A stretch of 64,000 bases of DNA, taken from NCBI RefSeq assembly GCF_004014855.1, contig NZ_CP034930.1, positions 62,001 to 126,000 of the forward strand. Direction: 5' to 3'. Shown here in pieces: positions 19,501 through 29,610 of the stretch (the first letter of the stretch is position 1; the number at the start of each line of letters is the position of its first letter). Under the pieces are notes generated by a model. It was not told the origin of the DNA and ran no database searches. It saw nothing but the letters and a program-made list of their open reading frames with translations. The position numbers and the translations under genes were made by a program. The stretch is from Apibacter raozihei (GTDB lineage Bacteria > Bacteroidota > Bacteroidia > Flavobacteriales > Weeksellaceae).

Positions 19501-20865
19501 ATCAGAACTGTAGAAAGTGAAGATGAGAACGGAAACAAAGCTACTGTAGTGGTTTCCCGTTCTACAGAATTCAAACTTCTTAATGCGGAAGGTAATATTT
19601 TAATGATTAACAATATTCCTTATGGTTCTACCTTACTTGTTGAATCTGGTCAGGAAGTGAAAAAAGGTGATATCATCTGTAAATGGGATCCCTACAATGC
19701 TATTATCCTTTCTGAGACAGCTGGTAAAATTGAATACGAACAAATTGAACAGGGTTCAACTTATCAGTTGGAGATTGATGAGCAAACAGGGTTTGAAGAA
19801 AAAGTTATTTCTGAATCCAGAAATAAAAAATTAATTCCTACTCTTAAAATTCTGGATAGTAAAGGAAATGAGCTTAAAGCTATCAACCTACCAGTAGGAG
19901 CTCACTTAATCGTTAATGACGGAGAAAAGATAAAGGCAGGAAGAATCTTAGTTAAAATACCTAGAAGGTCTGCTAAAGCAGGGGATATTACAGGAGGTTT
20001 ACCTAGGGTAACTGAATTATTTGAAGCAAGAAATCCATCTAACCCTGCTGTAGTTTCAGAAATTGACGGAGTAGTTAGCTATGGTAAAATAAAAAGAGGT
20101 AACCGTGAAATAGTTATCGAATCTAAAAACGGCGAAATTAAACGTTACTTAGTTAAATTATCCAATCAGATTCTGGTTCAGGAAAATGACTTTGTACATG
20201 CTGGTGATGCCTTATCAGATGGAGCTATTACTCCTACAGATATTTTAAATATTAAAGGCCCAACTGCTGTACAGGAGTATCTAGTAAATGAAATTCAGGA
20301 AGTTTACCGTTTACAGGGTGTAAAAATTGATGACAAGCATTTTGAAATCATTGTTCGTCAAATGATGACTAAAGTTGAAATAGTTGATGCAGGGGATACT
20401 AAATTCTTGGAAAACAACCTTGAGCATAAGATAGACTTTATAGAAGAAAATGATAGAATTTTTGGAATGAAAGTTATTGAGGATGCCGGCGATAGTGAGA
20501 ATTTAAAAGCGGGTCAGATTATTTCATCCAGAGACTTGCGTGACGAGAACTCCAGACTGAAACGAGAAGATAAGAAATTAGTTGAAGCAAGAGAAGCTTT
20601 ACCAGCTACAGCTAGTCCTGTATTGCAAGGTATTACCAGAGCTTCACTTCAGACTAAATCATTTATCTCTGCAGCTTCCTTCCAGGAAACCACCAAAGTT
20701 CTTAACGAAGCCGCTGTTGCAGGAAAAATTGATTATCTGAACGGATTAAAAGAGAATGTTATCGTTGGACACAGAATTCCTGCAGGTACAGGTTTGGCAG
20801 AATACCAAAATGTTGTTGTAGGTTCTAACAAAGAATTTGAAGAATTAGTAACCGAAAAAATTTAA
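16591..20865 (+). CDS. rpoC: DNA-directed RNA polymerase subunit beta'
   Basis: 1424 aa. N-terminal zinc ribbon ([20 protein letters not shown]), the catalytic Mg-binding [12 protein letters not shown] near residue 472, the bridge-helix/trigger-loop region ([30 protein letters not shown]) and the second zinc site ([13 protein letters not shown]) are all present. Length fits Bacteroidota beta'. It follows rpoB by 58 bp and is followed 11 bp later by the DUF3467 gene. Confidence 0.98.
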   Translation: MAVKQKTSRFNKITIGLASPESILQQSRGEVLKPETINYRTHKPERDGLFCERIFGPVKDYECACGKYKRIRYKGIVCDRCGVEVTEKKVRRERIGHINLVVPVAHIWYFRSLPNKIGYLLGIPSKKLDMIIYNERFVVIQAGIAKKLNGEELEQNEFLTEEEYLDILETLPIENQYLDDSDPNKFVAKMGAECLEELLKRIDLDALSYNLRHKANTESSKQRRTEALKRLHVVESFRDANTNGRINRPEWMIMRVIPVIPPDLRPLVPLDGGRFATSDLNDLYRRVIIRNNRLKRLIEIKAPEVILRNEKRMLQEAVDSLFDNTRKSSAVKSESNRPLKSLSDSLKGKQGRFRQNLLGKRVDYSARSVIVVGPFLQLHECGLPKDMAAELYKPFIIRKLIERGIVKTVKSAKRIIERKEPVVYDILENVMKGHPVLLNRAPTLHRLGIQAFQPRMIEGKAIRLHPLVCTAFNADFDGDQMAVHLPLGPEAILEAQLLMLASQNILNPANGSPIQVPSQDMVLGLYYMTKPLVPTEEINVKGHGSIFYSSEEVDIAYNEKAADLNAIIKVKAKVLEGEELVEKMIETTVGRVLFNKIVPEQVGYINEVLTKKSLRNIIGNILQRTNFPTTAKFLDDMKNLGYATAFRGGLSFSLGDIKTPDEKKIMIQDANEQVDGIRANYNMGLITNNERYNQVIDVWTNTNARLTDLIMQRMKTDKGGFNSVYMMLDSGARGSKEQIRQLAGMRGLMAKPQKAGSSGGEIIENPIISNFREGLSILEYFISTHGARKGLADTALKTADAGYLTRRLVDVAQDVIINEKDCGTLRGIEITPLRKNDEIVEPLSERILGRVSLHDIYHPDTDELLVEADQMITSELAKLLENSGVEAVEVRSPLTCESKKGICAKCYGINLSTNKLINKGEAVGVIAAQSIGEPGTQLTLRTFHVGGTAGNVAEVNSIIAKRDGKVEFDEIRTVESEDENGNKATVVVSRSTEFKLLNAEGNILMINNIPYGSTLLVESGQEVKKGDIICKWDPYNAIILSETAGKIEYEQIEQGSTYQLEIDEQTGFEEKVISESRNKKLIPTLKILDSKGNELKAINLPVGAHLIVNDGEKIKAGRILVKIPRRSAKAGDITGGLPRVTELFEARNPSNPAVVSEIDGVVSYGKIKRGNREIVIESKNGEIKRYLVKLSNQILVQENDFVHAGDALSDGAITPTDILNIKGPTAVQEYLVNEIQEVYRLQGVKIDDKHFEIIVRQMMTKVEIVDAGDTKFLENNLEHKIDFIEENDRIFGMKVIEDAGDSENLKAGQIISSRDLRDENSRLKREDKKLVEAREALPATASPVLQGITRASLQTKSFISAASFQETTKVLNEAAVAGKIDYLNGLKENVIVGHRIPAGTGLAEYQNVVVGSNKEFEELVTEKI

Positions 20866-20876
20866 TTAATAACTCA

Positions 20877-21179
20877 ATGGAAAATCAAGACCCAAATCAA
20901 CAGGATCTAAATATTGAACTTACGGACGAAGTAGCATCAGGAGTTTTTTCTAATTTAGCTTTAATAAACCATTCTCCTACTGAATTTGTATTGGATTTTA
21001 TTCAAATTATGCCGGGGGTGCCTAAAGCTAAGGTTAAATCAAGAATAATATTAACACCGGAGCATGCTAAAAGATTATTGTCAGCCTTAACTGATAATAT
21101 TCAAAAATTTGAAGAGCAATTCGGAAATGTTAAGGATGAAACTTTTCATTTAAATTTTGGTCCTAAAGGACAAGCGTAA
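20877..21179 (+). CDS. DUF3467 domain protein
   Basis: 100-aa acidic protein with the DUF3467 pattern: LTDEVASGVFSNLALINHSPTEFVLDFI, then MPGVPKAKVKSRIILTPEHAKRLLSAL. It has no signal peptide or membrane segment. Members occur immediately downstream of rpoC in Flavobacteriia, as here (11-bp gap), suggesting co-expression with RNA polymerase, but no function is established. A strong terminator closes the operon right after it. Confidence 0.9.
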   Translation: MENQDPNQQDLNIELTDEVASGVFSNLALINHSPTEFVLDFIQIMPGVPKAKVKSRIILTPEHAKRLLSALTDNIQKFEEQFGNVKDETFHLNFGPKGQA

Positions 21180-21214
21180 ATTATTTGATAACTAGTAAAT
21201 TAGTTAATTGATAT

Positions 21215-21244
21215 AAAAGCCGGAGATATTCTCCGGCTTTTTCT
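21215..21244 (+). terminator. terminator of the rpoBC-DUF3467 operon
   Basis: 12-bp GC-containing stem AAAAGCCGGAGA/TCTCCGGCTTTT (21215-21226 with 21230-21241), TAT loop, followed by TTCTTTT. It lies 36 bp after the DUF3467 stop and is the first clear terminator since tuf. Confidence 0.95.
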
Positions 21245-21370
21245 TTTAATAATATTCTCAATAAACTTTATTATATTAAATTCATCTACAAATCTGCAAC
21301 AAAACCTTATATAACGTTATATATTAAGCATTTATTTTGCAAAAAATATTAATTTATAAAAAAATATAAT

Positions 21371-21378
21371 TATATTTG
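21371..21378 (+). promoter_or_regulatory. -7 box upstream of the susC-like gene
   Basis: TATATTTG fits TANNTTTG, 23 bp before the susC-like ATG. The expected -33 TTTG is not at 19 bp (an ATTA is there; TTTG at 21336-21339 is too far), so this is only a candidate. Confidence 0.4.
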
Positions 21379-21401
21379 AATTATAAATTAATGTATTAAA
21401 T

Positions 21402-24400
21402 ATGAGAATAAACCGAATTTTCTTAGGATTTTCGTTTGTTTTTCTAAGCTCTATTCTATGGGCTCAGATGAAAACGATTACAGGAAAAGTACTGGGTGTT
21501 GATGGTACACCACAAAGTGATGTGTCTGTTACCATAAAAGGTACCACACAATCTGTCTATACCGATGAGACAGGTCAGTTTTCAATTGAAGCCGAACCAG
21601 GACAAACTATTGAAATTGCTTCATTTAATGATGAAAAATCAAGCTTTGTTGTAGGCAATCAAAATTTTTATGATGTAAAGTTACATGCAACTGCAGTAAC
21701 ATCTGCAAATCCTACTACATCTAAAGGTGAGACAGAACTTGAAGGAGTCGTAGTAACCGCTCTTAACATCACAAGGGATAAAAAGTCACTTGGATATGCG
21801 ATACAAGCTGTAAGTGGTGATGACATCTCCAAGACAAGAGAGTCAAATCCTATTAACTCGCTTTCCGGAAAAGTTGCAGGGTTGCAGATTGTTAATAATA
21901 GTGGAACATTAGGTGGCTCTACTCAGATTCGTTTAAGAGGTATGAGATCTTTGTCTCAATCAAATAAACCTCTAATTGTTGTTGATGGTATACCCCTAAT
22001 TGATGAAAATATTAACAGTTCAGCTACACAAAGAGGAGCTGGAGGTATAGATTATGGAGATTCGTTTGGTGATATAAATCCAGATGATATAGAATCTATG
22101 TCAGTTTTAAAAGGTGCAACGGCGGCTGCATTATATGGTTCAAGAGCTATGAACGGAGCCATCATGATTACGACAAAAAAAGCTAAAAGAGGAAAAACCG
22201 ACATAACATTAAATTCTGGTATTATTATAGATAAAGTTTATAAAATGCCTAGACATCAAAAACTATATGGAGGAGGAAGTAGTAGCCAGTTTAAAACACA
22301 AAACATTAACGGTACAGACTATTTGTTAGTTGATTACAAGACAGATGAATCATGGGGACCTAAATATGATCCTAACAAATATGTTTTAAATTGGAATGCT
22401 TTTGACCCTGAATTTTCTGAAGATTATTTAGTAGCAAAACCTTGGACATACCCTAAAAATGATTATAAAGATTACTTTAAAACCGGTATAACCTATAATA
22501 ACGGTATATCTATCAGTAGAAGTATCGAAAATACAAATGTAAGAGTTGGTTATAATAATACTAAATCCACTGGTATTACTCCAAACTCAGAGTTAAATAA
22601 AAATGCTTTATCTATGAATTTAAACACTAAATTAAATGATAGATTAAAGCTGGACGCTTCTGCTGCTTATACTGTTACTAAAGGGTTCAACAGACCTGAA
22701 GTTGGCTACGGAGATAATAGTATTATGCAGAAAATGTTTCAATTTGGTCAAACTTCATTAGATTACAAAGATTTACAAAAATACCAATTAGCGAACGGAG
22801 TCCAACGACCTTGGAACAGAACCTCATGGAATGATGCAACACCTGCATATTCTGATAATCCATATTGGACAGCGTATAAAAATACAAATCAAGATAAAAG
22901 AGATAGACTTTACGGAACTGCTGGCTTAACTTATGATTTAACTAGTGATATTTATGTCAATGGTAAAGTAATGTTAGATACTTATTCTACGAATACTGAA
23001 AACAGAACTGCTATGTACTCGCAGTCAACATCAAAATATATAACTTCTGAAAGAAAATATACAGAATTAAATTACGAAGCAACTATTCATTTTGATAAAA
23101 ATTTAGGAAATTTCTCAATTAATTCTTTTGCAGGAGCAAATAGAAGAGATTTCAGAGCTAGATACGTAGAAGGACAAACTCGTGGAGGTTTGATAGTTGC
23201 TGATTTATATAATTTATCTAACTCTGTGGAAACCCCTGCTATTCTAAATTCTAAAAGAAAGAAAAGAGTAAATAGCTTATTTTATTCATTAAGTTTAGGT
23301 TATGATAATTTCGTTTTCTTAGAAACGACTGGAAGAAATGACTGGTCATCATCCCTATCTTCTGCAAACAACTCGTTTTTTTATCCTTCAGTTTCCTCAA
23401 GTTTTGTGTTAACAAGATATATAAAAACTACTTGGCTTGATTTCTTAAAAGTACGTGCTGGATACTCAGAAGTTAGAAATGATACTGATGCTTATCAATT
23501 ATCGGATACTTACTTGAACTCTGAATCAGCATTTCCAAATTATGGGACTAACTTTTTAGGAAATCCATGGTACTGGGTTTCAAGAGTTGCAAAAAATCCA
23601 AATCTAAAACCTGAAAAATTAGAATCTCTTGAGTTTGGATTGGAATTTCAATTATTAAAAAATAGAATTAGCGGAGATATTTCGTATTATAAAACAATAA
23701 CTAAAGACTTAATTACAACCGTACCTCTAGATGGTTCTGCTGGAGTTCCATGGGCCAGTATGAATTCAGGTAAATTACTTAATCAAGGAGTTGAGGTTTC
23801 TTTAAACATCAACCCTATTAGAACTAAAGATTTTAGATGGGATTTTAACTATAATTTCTCTAAATCAGATAATGAAATTAAATCACTAGCACAGGGCTTA
23901 ACTTCATTAACAATAGCTTCAGCTCCATTTAACGTCGCTGTTGCAGCTTTACCAGGATATCGTTATGGACAGATTTATGGAACTGACTATGTTTATTTAA
24001 ATGGAAAAAGAGTGGTGAATTCAAATGGAGTTTATAAAAAAACATCTTCACCAGTAGCTTTAGGCTCTATTTTGCCTGATTTTACTATGACATTTAGAAA
24101 TAGTTTTTCATATAAAAACTGGAGTTTAGGTGTACAGGTTGATTGGCAGAAAGGAGGAAAATATTTTTCAACTACCCATTTATTTGGAATGTATTCAGGA
24201 ATATTACCTGAAACTGCTGCCAACGGTATCCGCGAAAACGGTATAGTTTTAGATGGTGTAAAAGAAGATGGTTCAGTTAATGATATAAATATAAGCGCAA
24301 GGAGTTATGGTCAACAATTTTATAGCGGTCCAGATGCTCAAAATGTTTTTGATGCAGATTTTGTAAAACTTAGAGAAGTATCGTTATCATATACATTGCC

Positions 24401-24596
24401 TGGTAAATATTTAGGAGAAGCAATTAATTCAATAACTTTTTCTGCATTCGGTAGAAACTTATTTGCTTGGGGATTAGCATGGAACTCAATAGATCCTGAG
24501 GTAGCTAATTACGGTAGTGGAAATGCATCCGGTATTGAAGGAGGTTCTTTACCTACAACCAGATCTTTTGGATTTAATGTTCAAGTTAAATTTTAA
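21402..24596 (+). CDS. SusC/RagA family TonB-linked outer-membrane transporter
   Basis: 1064 aa. Signal peptide (1-21, ending LWAQ), a carboxypeptidase-regulatory-like domain (about 25-95, ITGKVLGVDGTPQSDVSVTI), a TonB plug (about 110-260, with the SusC signature LIVVDGIPLI and GATAAALYGSRAMNGAI) and a C-terminal beta barrel ending in FGFNVQVKF. With the SusD-like partner 17 bp downstream it forms a ligand-gated uptake pair for oligomers. The closing NWSLGVQVDWQKGGK region is common in peptide-importing RagA-like members, but the substrate cannot be told. No adjacent hydrolase or anti-sigma/ECF regulator. Confidence 0.96.
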   Translation: MRINRIFLGFSFVFLSSILWAQMKTITGKVLGVDGTPQSDVSVTIKGTTQSVYTDETGQFSIEAEPGQTIEIASFNDEKSSFVVGNQNFYDVKLHATAVTSANPTTSKGETELEGVVVTALNITRDKKSLGYAIQAVSGDDISKTRESNPINSLSGKVAGLQIVNNSGTLGGSTQIRLRGMRSLSQSNKPLIVVDGIPLIDENINSSATQRGAGGIDYGDSFGDINPDDIESMSVLKGATAAALYGSRAMNGAIMITTKKAKRGKTDITLNSGIIIDKVYKMPRHQKLYGGGSSSQFKTQNINGTDYLLVDYKTDESWGPKYDPNKYVLNWNAFDPEFSEDYLVAKPWTYPKNDYKDYFKTGITYNNGISISRSIENTNVRVGYNNTKSTGITPNSELNKNALSMNLNTKLNDRLKLDASAAYTVTKGFNRPEVGYGDNSIMQKMFQFGQTSLDYKDLQKYQLANGVQRPWNRTSWNDATPAYSDNPYWTAYKNTNQDKRDRLYGTAGLTYDLTSDIYVNGKVMLDTYSTNTENRTAMYSQSTSKYITSERKYTELNYEATIHFDKNLGNFSINSFAGANRRDFRARYVEGQTRGGLIVADLYNLSNSVETPAILNSKRKKRVNSLFYSLSLGYDNFVFLETTGRNDWSSSLSSANNSFFYPSVSSSFVLTRYIKTTWLDFLKVRAGYSEVRNDTDAYQLSDTYLNSESAFPNYGTNFLGNPWYWVSRVAKNPNLKPEKLESLEFGLEFQLLKNRISGDISYYKTITKDLITTVPLDGSAGVPWASMNSGKLLNQGVEVSLNINPIRTKDFRWDFNYNFSKSDNEIKSLAQGLTSLTIASAPFNVAVAALPGYRYGQIYGTDYVYLNGKRVVNSNGVYKKTSSPVALGSILPDFTMTFRNSFSYKNWSLGVQVDWQKGGKYFSTTHLFGMYSGILPETAANGIRENGIVLDGVKEDGSVNDINISARSYGQQFYSGPDAQNVFDADFVKLREVSLSYTLPGKYLGEAINSITFSAFGRNLFAWGLAWNSIDPEVANYGSGNASGIEGGSLPTTRSFGFNVQVKF

Positions 24597-24613
24597 TTTA
24601 AACTTTATCTATC

Positions 24614-26194
24614 ATGAAAAAAATAATTACATATATTACATCTATCGTAATGCTATCATGTACGATATCGTGCGATAATGATTTTGAAAATATTAATAAA
24701 AATCCAAATCAGCCTGAAAAAGTACCGGGCTACACAACATTTAGTTTCGGAACCCGTTATTTCGTTGATAATACACGTGATGAATGGGGCTCTGGGCGTA
24801 TGGTTCTGCCTTGGGTTCAATATTGGGCTCAAAACAATTATACAGAAGAAGATCGCTATCAATATAGAGAAGGTTCTAATTCCAATTTGTGGAAATCATA
24901 CTACATGGCAGCTAATAATATAAAACAATCAATATTATTGGTTGAAGCAGATCCAGAAGCTAACTCTTTGTATGGTGCTCCCCAAAATCAAATTGCAGCA
25001 GCTAGAATTATGCTTAGCTACATATTTATGCAATTAACAGATACTTACGGGAATGTACCTTACTGGTCTTACGGAGGACGCGACAATTCTGATTTTCAAG
25101 CTCTTCAAGTAGCTTTGTATAAAACTCCCAAATTTGCAACTCAAGAAATTATTTATACAGATATATTGAAAGAGCTTAAAGAAGCTTCTTTACAATTAGA
25201 TGTATCTAAAACTGTATCGACAGGAGATAACATTTATAAAGGAAATGCCTTGAAATGGAAAAAATTTGCGAACTCACTTCGTTTAAGGATAGCCAATAGA
25301 CTTAAGGAGGTTCTTCCAGATGCACAAACAGAAATAAATAATGCGCTTAGTGAAGGAGTATTTACTTCTAATGATGATAACGCTATTCTTAGTTATGGTA
25401 CATCAAGTCAAGATGCCAACCCTATGTGGTATGCGTATTTTGTAAATAATCGTACTGACTTTAATGTAGCTAATACTTTTGTAGATTTATTAAAAGGAAA
25501 ATTAGGTAACTTTGGACCAGATCCTAGATTACAAAAATTTGTTTCTCCTAAATCTGCATCTATTACAGATGTTAAAAATAATTCATATACAAGTTCTACA
25601 AACGTTGACGATTATGAGGGAATGCCTTATGGTGTAAATAGTGCAATGGCAACAGAAGTATATACTGCATCTACCATTTCCTTTCCTAGCTACGATATTT
25701 TAAATATTAGCAGAGGAGAAGTTTTAATGGAGTATGCAGAAGTTCAATTTATTCTTTCTGAACTTACTGGATGGAGTGATTCTTATTATAAAGCAGGAGT
25801 ACAAGCATCATTGGAAAAATGGGGAGTATCATCAGCGGATATCACTACGTACGTAAGTGCCTTACCAGCAGTATCTCAAGAAAACGTTTTAACTCAAAAA
25901 TATATAGCTTTATATATGCAGCCTCATGAAGCTTGGGCTGAATATAGAAGAACAGGCTATCCTAAAACCTTATTACTACCCAATAAAACATATACTTTAC
26001 CAGCGAATCCAACATATCCTACTGGAACTGTATATACCTTTACATCTTTGGTGTCAGGTATGACAGATTTGCCAACAAGGATACCTTATCCAACTCATTT
26101 AGCAACCCAAAATACGGTTAATTACAATGAAGCAATTAAACAAATGGGAGGTAACGATATGAAAACAGTCAAACTTATTTGGGATAAAAATTAA
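24614..26194 (+). CDS. SusD/RagB family surface lipoprotein
   Basis: 526 aa lipoprotein: MKKIITYITSIVMLSCTISC with lipobox around C20, followed by DNDFENINKNPNQP. The NPNQP opening and later SYIFMQLTDTYGNVPY motif are typical of the SusD-like group 2 fold, with TPR-like helices binding the ligand and capping the SusC barrel. C-terminal PTRIPYPTHLATQNTVNYNEAI also fits (YNPxE-like end). It is translated directly after the SusC-like gene and followed by a bidirectional terminator. Confidence 0.95.
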   Translation: MKKIITYITSIVMLSCTISCDNDFENINKNPNQPEKVPGYTTFSFGTRYFVDNTRDEWGSGRMVLPWVQYWAQNNYTEEDRYQYREGSNSNLWKSYYMAANNIKQSILLVEADPEANSLYGAPQNQIAAARIMLSYIFMQLTDTYGNVPYWSYGGRDNSDFQALQVALYKTPKFATQEIIYTDILKELKEASLQLDVSKTVSTGDNIYKGNALKWKKFANSLRLRIANRLKEVLPDAQTEINNALSEGVFTSNDDNAILSYGTSSQDANPMWYAYFVNNRTDFNVANTFVDLLKGKLGNFGPDPRLQKFVSPKSASITDVKNNSYTSSTNVDDYEGMPYGVNSAMATEVYTASTISFPSYDILNISRGEVLMEYAEVQFILSELTGWSDSYYKAGVQASLEKWGVSSADITTYVSALPAVSQENVLTQKYIALYMQPHEAWAEYRRTGYPKTLLLPNKTYTLPANPTYPTGTVYTFTSLVSGMTDLPTRIPYPTHLATQNTVNYNEAIKQMGGNDMKTVKLIWDKN

Positions 26195-26220
26195 TTCTCT
26201 TAGAAATTAATTTCATAAAT

Positions 26221-26252
26221 AAAAAACTTGTTGCAATTGCAACAGGTTTTTT
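26221..26252. terminator. bidirectional terminator between susD-like gene and apt
   Basis: 14-bp stem (26221-26234 with 26239-26252; one T-G pair), AATT loop, A-run on one side and T-run on the other. It lies between convergent genes and can serve both. Confidence 0.9.
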
Positions 26253-26278
26253 ATTTTGTAATCATAATCGAACTAAAG

Positions 26279-26809
26279 TTAATAGTCTAATATAACTTGG
26301 ATATCATTTGTATATTTTAGTAGTTCTTCTTTTCCATTCAAAAATGACAAAGCAATTAAAAAACTAAACTGTGAAACTGTTCCCCCGCATTTTTCAATTA
26401 ATTCAGCACAAGCCTGAGCTGTTCCTCCTGTGGCCAATACATCATCATGAACTAAGATCCTTTGTCCGGATTTGATGTAGCCTTCTTTTATCTCAATTTT
26501 AGCCTTTCCATATTCCAATTCATATTCCTGAGATACTACAGGCGGCGGTAACTTACCCGCTTTTCTAACTAATATAAAAGGAACATTTAATTCTCTGGCT
26601 ATTTGTATTCCAAATAAAAATCCCCGGCTTTCAATTCCACATACAGCATCCACTTTTCCCCGGCTGTAATCAGCAAACAATTGAATTACCTGAGTACATA
26701 ATTCCGGATTTAAAAATAAAGGAGATATATCTTTATATCCTATTCCCTGTTTTGGGAAATCCTGAACTCTTGCAATATGATTATCAATTTCTTTAAGTAA
26801 GTCTTTCAT
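26279..26809 (-). CDS. apt: adenine phosphoribosyltransferase
   Basis: Purine salvage enzyme making AMP from adenine and PRPP. 176 aa, normal length. The PRPP-binding motif ILVHDDVLATGGTA is at residues 118-131; the CGIESRGFLFG and VRKAGKLPP segments are diagnostic of Apt. Last gene of a minus-strand run (lrp, deoC, cysQ, lipoprotein, apt) with a 28-bp gap to the lipoprotein gene. Confidence 0.97.
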   Translation of the reverse strand: MKDLLKEIDNHIARVQDFPKQGIGYKDISPLFLNPELCTQVIQLFADYSRGKVDAVCGIESRGFLFGIQIARELNVPFILVRKAGKLPPPVVSQEYELEYGKAKIEIKEGYIKSGQRILVHDDVLATGGTAQACAELIEKCGGTVSQFSFLIALSFLNGKEELLKYTNDIQVILDY

Positions 26810-26837
26810 TTAATATGTTTGTTTAACTTTTTCAAAT

Positions 26838-27983
26838 TTATTTCCAGGAATCTTCCTTAATTTCTTTTGTTTCAGTATCGGTAATCAACCAATTATTTTC
26901 AACTTTTTTTAATGTAAAATTTTGCTTTAAAGATTTTACTTTTCCATGATTATCTTTGATCTGATACAGAGCAAAAATAATAACCTGTTCTTTAGATGAT
27001 TTGATCATTTCAGCAGTCAGTAAATTAGTCTGTTCAATCGTTCCAAACCCATTAGACGTCGAAGCAAATTTTTCTTCTGAATCCCATTTAGGATTTTTAG
27101 TTAAAGCATACGCTTTTGAAAAATCTTTATTCCCAATATATTGAATAAAACTTTTCACATTATCTAAACTCACCTGAGTATTTAATTCATCTTCAATTGA
27201 AGTGCTTGCTTCTTTAGTTTTAGATAAATCAATTGGAATATTTATCAACCTTCCATATAAATATTTTTCTCCAGCATTAGTCTTAATTTCAACATCCACA
27301 CTTGCATTGGATAGTTTCTCCTTATCAAACATTGAAAAAGGTATTTTCAACCCTTTTTTCTGTGAAGGCTCTCCTACAATGGATGAATTAACCGTACGTT
27401 TAGTTACATACAATACAGTCCCATTATTTATAAAAGATATGGAAAACTCTAACGGCAAGTTGGAATAGACTACTGTCTGTCCTGAATCATCAAGTAATTC
27501 AGGATACAAAATAAAACCATCATTTGTATCGGACTCGTTACTAACAGAAGAAAATCGCAAATTTATTCGGGTTGCTGTCTCAATTTGTTTTAATTTCTTC
27601 TCTTCCTCAGATAAAGGTTTAATATCGTCTTCAAAGACAGAACTATCTAAAGTATTCATTGATGTGCTAGACCATGCAATTTTATTTTCTTTAGCTAATT
27701 CTTCTGCCAAATCGAAGATCTGATCTGCTTTCTTACCATTCAGTAAGTTATATAATTCATCCCAACGTTTCTTTTCATCCAGTTCTCGCGATGTTTTAAA
27801 TTTATAAATAAGTTTAACCGCTTCTTGAATCTTATCTTGCTGTAGTATAGTGAGTTTTGAAGATATAGATTCTAAACTTTGATTAAATGTTTGTTGAGAA
27901 GATCCGTCTATAGCTGAATATTCTTTTTTGCATGCATACATCAAAAAGAATATTCCTAATAACAAACAAAATATTTTTTTCAT
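26838..27983 (-). CDS. lipoprotein of unknown function
   Basis: 381 aa. Signal peptide and lipobox MKKIFCLLLGIFFLMYAC, Cys at residue 18, followed by KKEYSAIDGS. The first ~110 mature residues look helical (SLESISSKLTILQQDKIQEAVKLI), the middle has beta-rich stretches, and the C-terminal ~115 residues (VKSFIQYIGNKDFSKAYALTKNPKW to NFTLKKVENNWLITDTETKE) have the shape of a small cystatin/NTF2-like domain of the DUF4878 kind. Co-oriented with cysQ and apt. I do not recognise a function; membrane-anchored location is well supported. Confidence 0.7.
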   Translation of the reverse strand: MKKIFCLLLGIFFLMYACKKEYSAIDGSSQQTFNQSLESISSKLTILQQDKIQEAVKLIYKFKTSRELDEKKRWDELYNLLNGKKADQIFDLAEELAKENKIAWSSTSMNTLDSSVFEDDIKPLSEEEKKLKQIETATRINLRFSSVSNESDTNDGFILYPELLDDSGQTVVYSNLPLEFSISFINNGTVLYVTKRTVNSSIVGEPSQKKGLKIPFSMFDKEKLSNASVDVEIKTNAGEKYLYGRLINIPIDLSKTKEASTSIEDELNTQVSLDNVKSFIQYIGNKDFSKAYALTKNPKWDSEEKFASTSNGFGTIEQTNLLTAEMIKSSKEQVIIFALYQIKDNHGKVKSLKQNFTLKKVENNWLITDTETKEIKEDSWK

Positions 27984-28007
27984 ATAATTAGAATTGATGT
28001 TAAGACA

Positions 28008-28832
28008 TTATTTATTTTTAAGTATATAACCCGAAATTTTTAAATTTTCAGTATTTTTATAATTTACTGAATCTTTGGAATTATAATCAACTATTTCTAA
28101 ACCTGCATATTTAGCTATGGCATGACCGCCAGCTATATCCCAGAAATTTACAGGACTTAACCGTGCATATTCCTGAGCCTTACCTTCTGCTACCCATGCA
28201 ATTTTCACAGCACTTCCCATTTGTATCATCTTTATATCAGCAAATTGATTTTTTAACTCATGGTAATATTCCTCATCGACGTTACTAAAATGTGATCGAC
28301 TTGTCAAAAAAATATACGGATTTTGCTTCAAATAAGGAGAGGGCTTTAAACAAACAGAATTGTTTAATAATTCATCAATAATCAAATCTTTTTCAAGTAA
28401 TAAATATAAATCTTCATATCTACCTTTCCATTTGTAACTCCCTACTCCATCTGCGGCAAAATAAAAAGAACCTAAAGAAGGGGCTGCTAAAACGCCTAAC
28501 ATGGAAGTATCCGGAGTTATTAGACCTATTGATATACAATATTCATCTGTTTTGTTAACAAATTCTTTAGTTCCGTCAATAGGATCAACACACCAATACT
28601 GGCTCCATTTGCTTAATTGAGTATGAATTTCTTTTTCTCCCTCTTCACTAAGAATAGGAATATTTGTTTCTGATAAATATTTAAATATAATTTCTTGTGC
28701 TTTCAGATCAGCTGTTGTTACCGGTGAATTATCTTCTTTTAGGGTAACGGAAAAGCCATCTGCATATAGTTTTAACACCTCTTTAGAAGATTCAATTGCA
28801 GCTTTGACCGCAAGGTTCAATAAATTTTTCAT
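28008..28832 (-). CDS. cysQ: 3'(2'),5'-bisphosphate nucleotidase (CysQ)
   Basis: Inositol-monophosphatase superfamily enzyme that hydrolyses PAP to AMP, preventing inhibition in sulfate and CoA metabolism. 274 aa. Metal-binding motifs: EEGE at about residue 61, WCVDPIDGTKEFVN near 95 and NFWDIAGGHAIAKYAG near 232. The KEFVN extension after DPIDGT distinguishes CysQ from inositol phosphatases. It is separated from deoC by only 9 bp. Confidence 0.94.
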   Translation of the reverse strand: MKNLLNLAVKAAIESSKEVLKLYADGFSVTLKEDNSPVTTADLKAQEIIFKYLSETNIPILSEEGEKEIHTQLSKWSQYWCVDPIDGTKEFVNKTDEYCISIGLITPDTSMLGVLAAPSLGSFYFAADGVGSYKWKGRYEDLYLLLEKDLIIDELLNNSVCLKPSPYLKQNPYIFLTSRSHFSNVDEEYYHELKNQFADIKMIQMGSAVKIAWVAEGKAQEYARLSPVNFWDIAGGHAIAKYAGLEIVDYNSKDSVNYKNTENLKISGYILKNK

Positions 28833-28841
28833 TGAAAAATA

Positions 28842-29585
28842 TTAGTATGAATTTGAACTACCTTCATTTTGCGATAATGCCTTAGCAGAAGAAGTACCTA
28901 TTCGTTTTACTCCCATTTTTATCATCTTTACAGCCTCATCATAAGTTCTGACACCTCCTGCAGCTTTTACCGGTAAAGGTTGTGAATATTTTAGCATTAT
29001 TTCTATTGCCGGAAATGTAGCTCCATTGGGTTTACCATCTTCCGTTTGATAGAAACCTGTTGACGATTTTATAAATATATTATTCCATTGGGATGAATCA
29101 AAATTTTCCTGTGCCCATTGTGACATTAAACTACATATTGACTGTATTTGTTCATCTGACAAAGCGGCTATTTCTATAATCCATTTAACTATTTTTGCTT
29201 CTTTCAAGCCTAATGAAGTTCCCTGTACAAATTCCTCTTTAACCAAATCTAAATCTCCATTTTTAAATGCTGTATAATTAATTACATAATCCAGCTCATC
29301 AGCTCCATCTTGTATCGCTTGTTTGGCTTCTTTTAATTTTGATTCAAGCAAATAAGTCCCTTCATGAAAACCTATAACAGTTCCAACTTGTACCTTTGAA
29401 TTAGAATTAAGTATTAATTTTTTTACACGTTGCACATATTCAGGTCTGATCATAACCAGAAAAAAATGATTGCTAATAGCTTCTTCAGTAATTTTTTTTA
29501 CTTCCTCCCAGGTTTGTTCACTTGTTAAACCGCTCTGAGCAGGTAGTTTCAAGTATGTTGAATCTAAATAACTTTTTATGTCCAT
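28842..29585 (-). CDS. deoC: deoxyribose-phosphate aldolase
   Basis: Class I aldolase interconverting 2-deoxyribose-5-phosphate with acetaldehyde and glyceraldehyde-3-phosphate in nucleoside breakdown. 247 aa TIM barrel. The Schiff-base lysine region FIKSSTGF and the second active lysine region LPVKAAGGVRTYDEAVKMI are visible, as is ADELDYVINY. Close to lrp (25-bp gap) and cysQ. Confidence 0.95.
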   Translation of the reverse strand: MDIKSYLDSTYLKLPAQSGLTSEQTWEEVKKITEEAISNHFFLVMIRPEYVQRVKKLILNSNSKVQVGTVIGFHEGTYLLESKLKEAKQAIQDGADELDYVINYTAFKNGDLDLVKEEFVQGTSLGLKEAKIVKWIIEIAALSDEQIQSICSLMSQWAQENFDSSQWNNIFIKSSTGFYQTEDGKPNGATFPAIEIMLKYSQPLPVKAAGGVRTYDEAVKMIKMGVKRIGTSSAKALSQNEGSSNSY

Positions 29586-29610
29586 GGTTATACAATTGAT
29601 AATTTTTATA

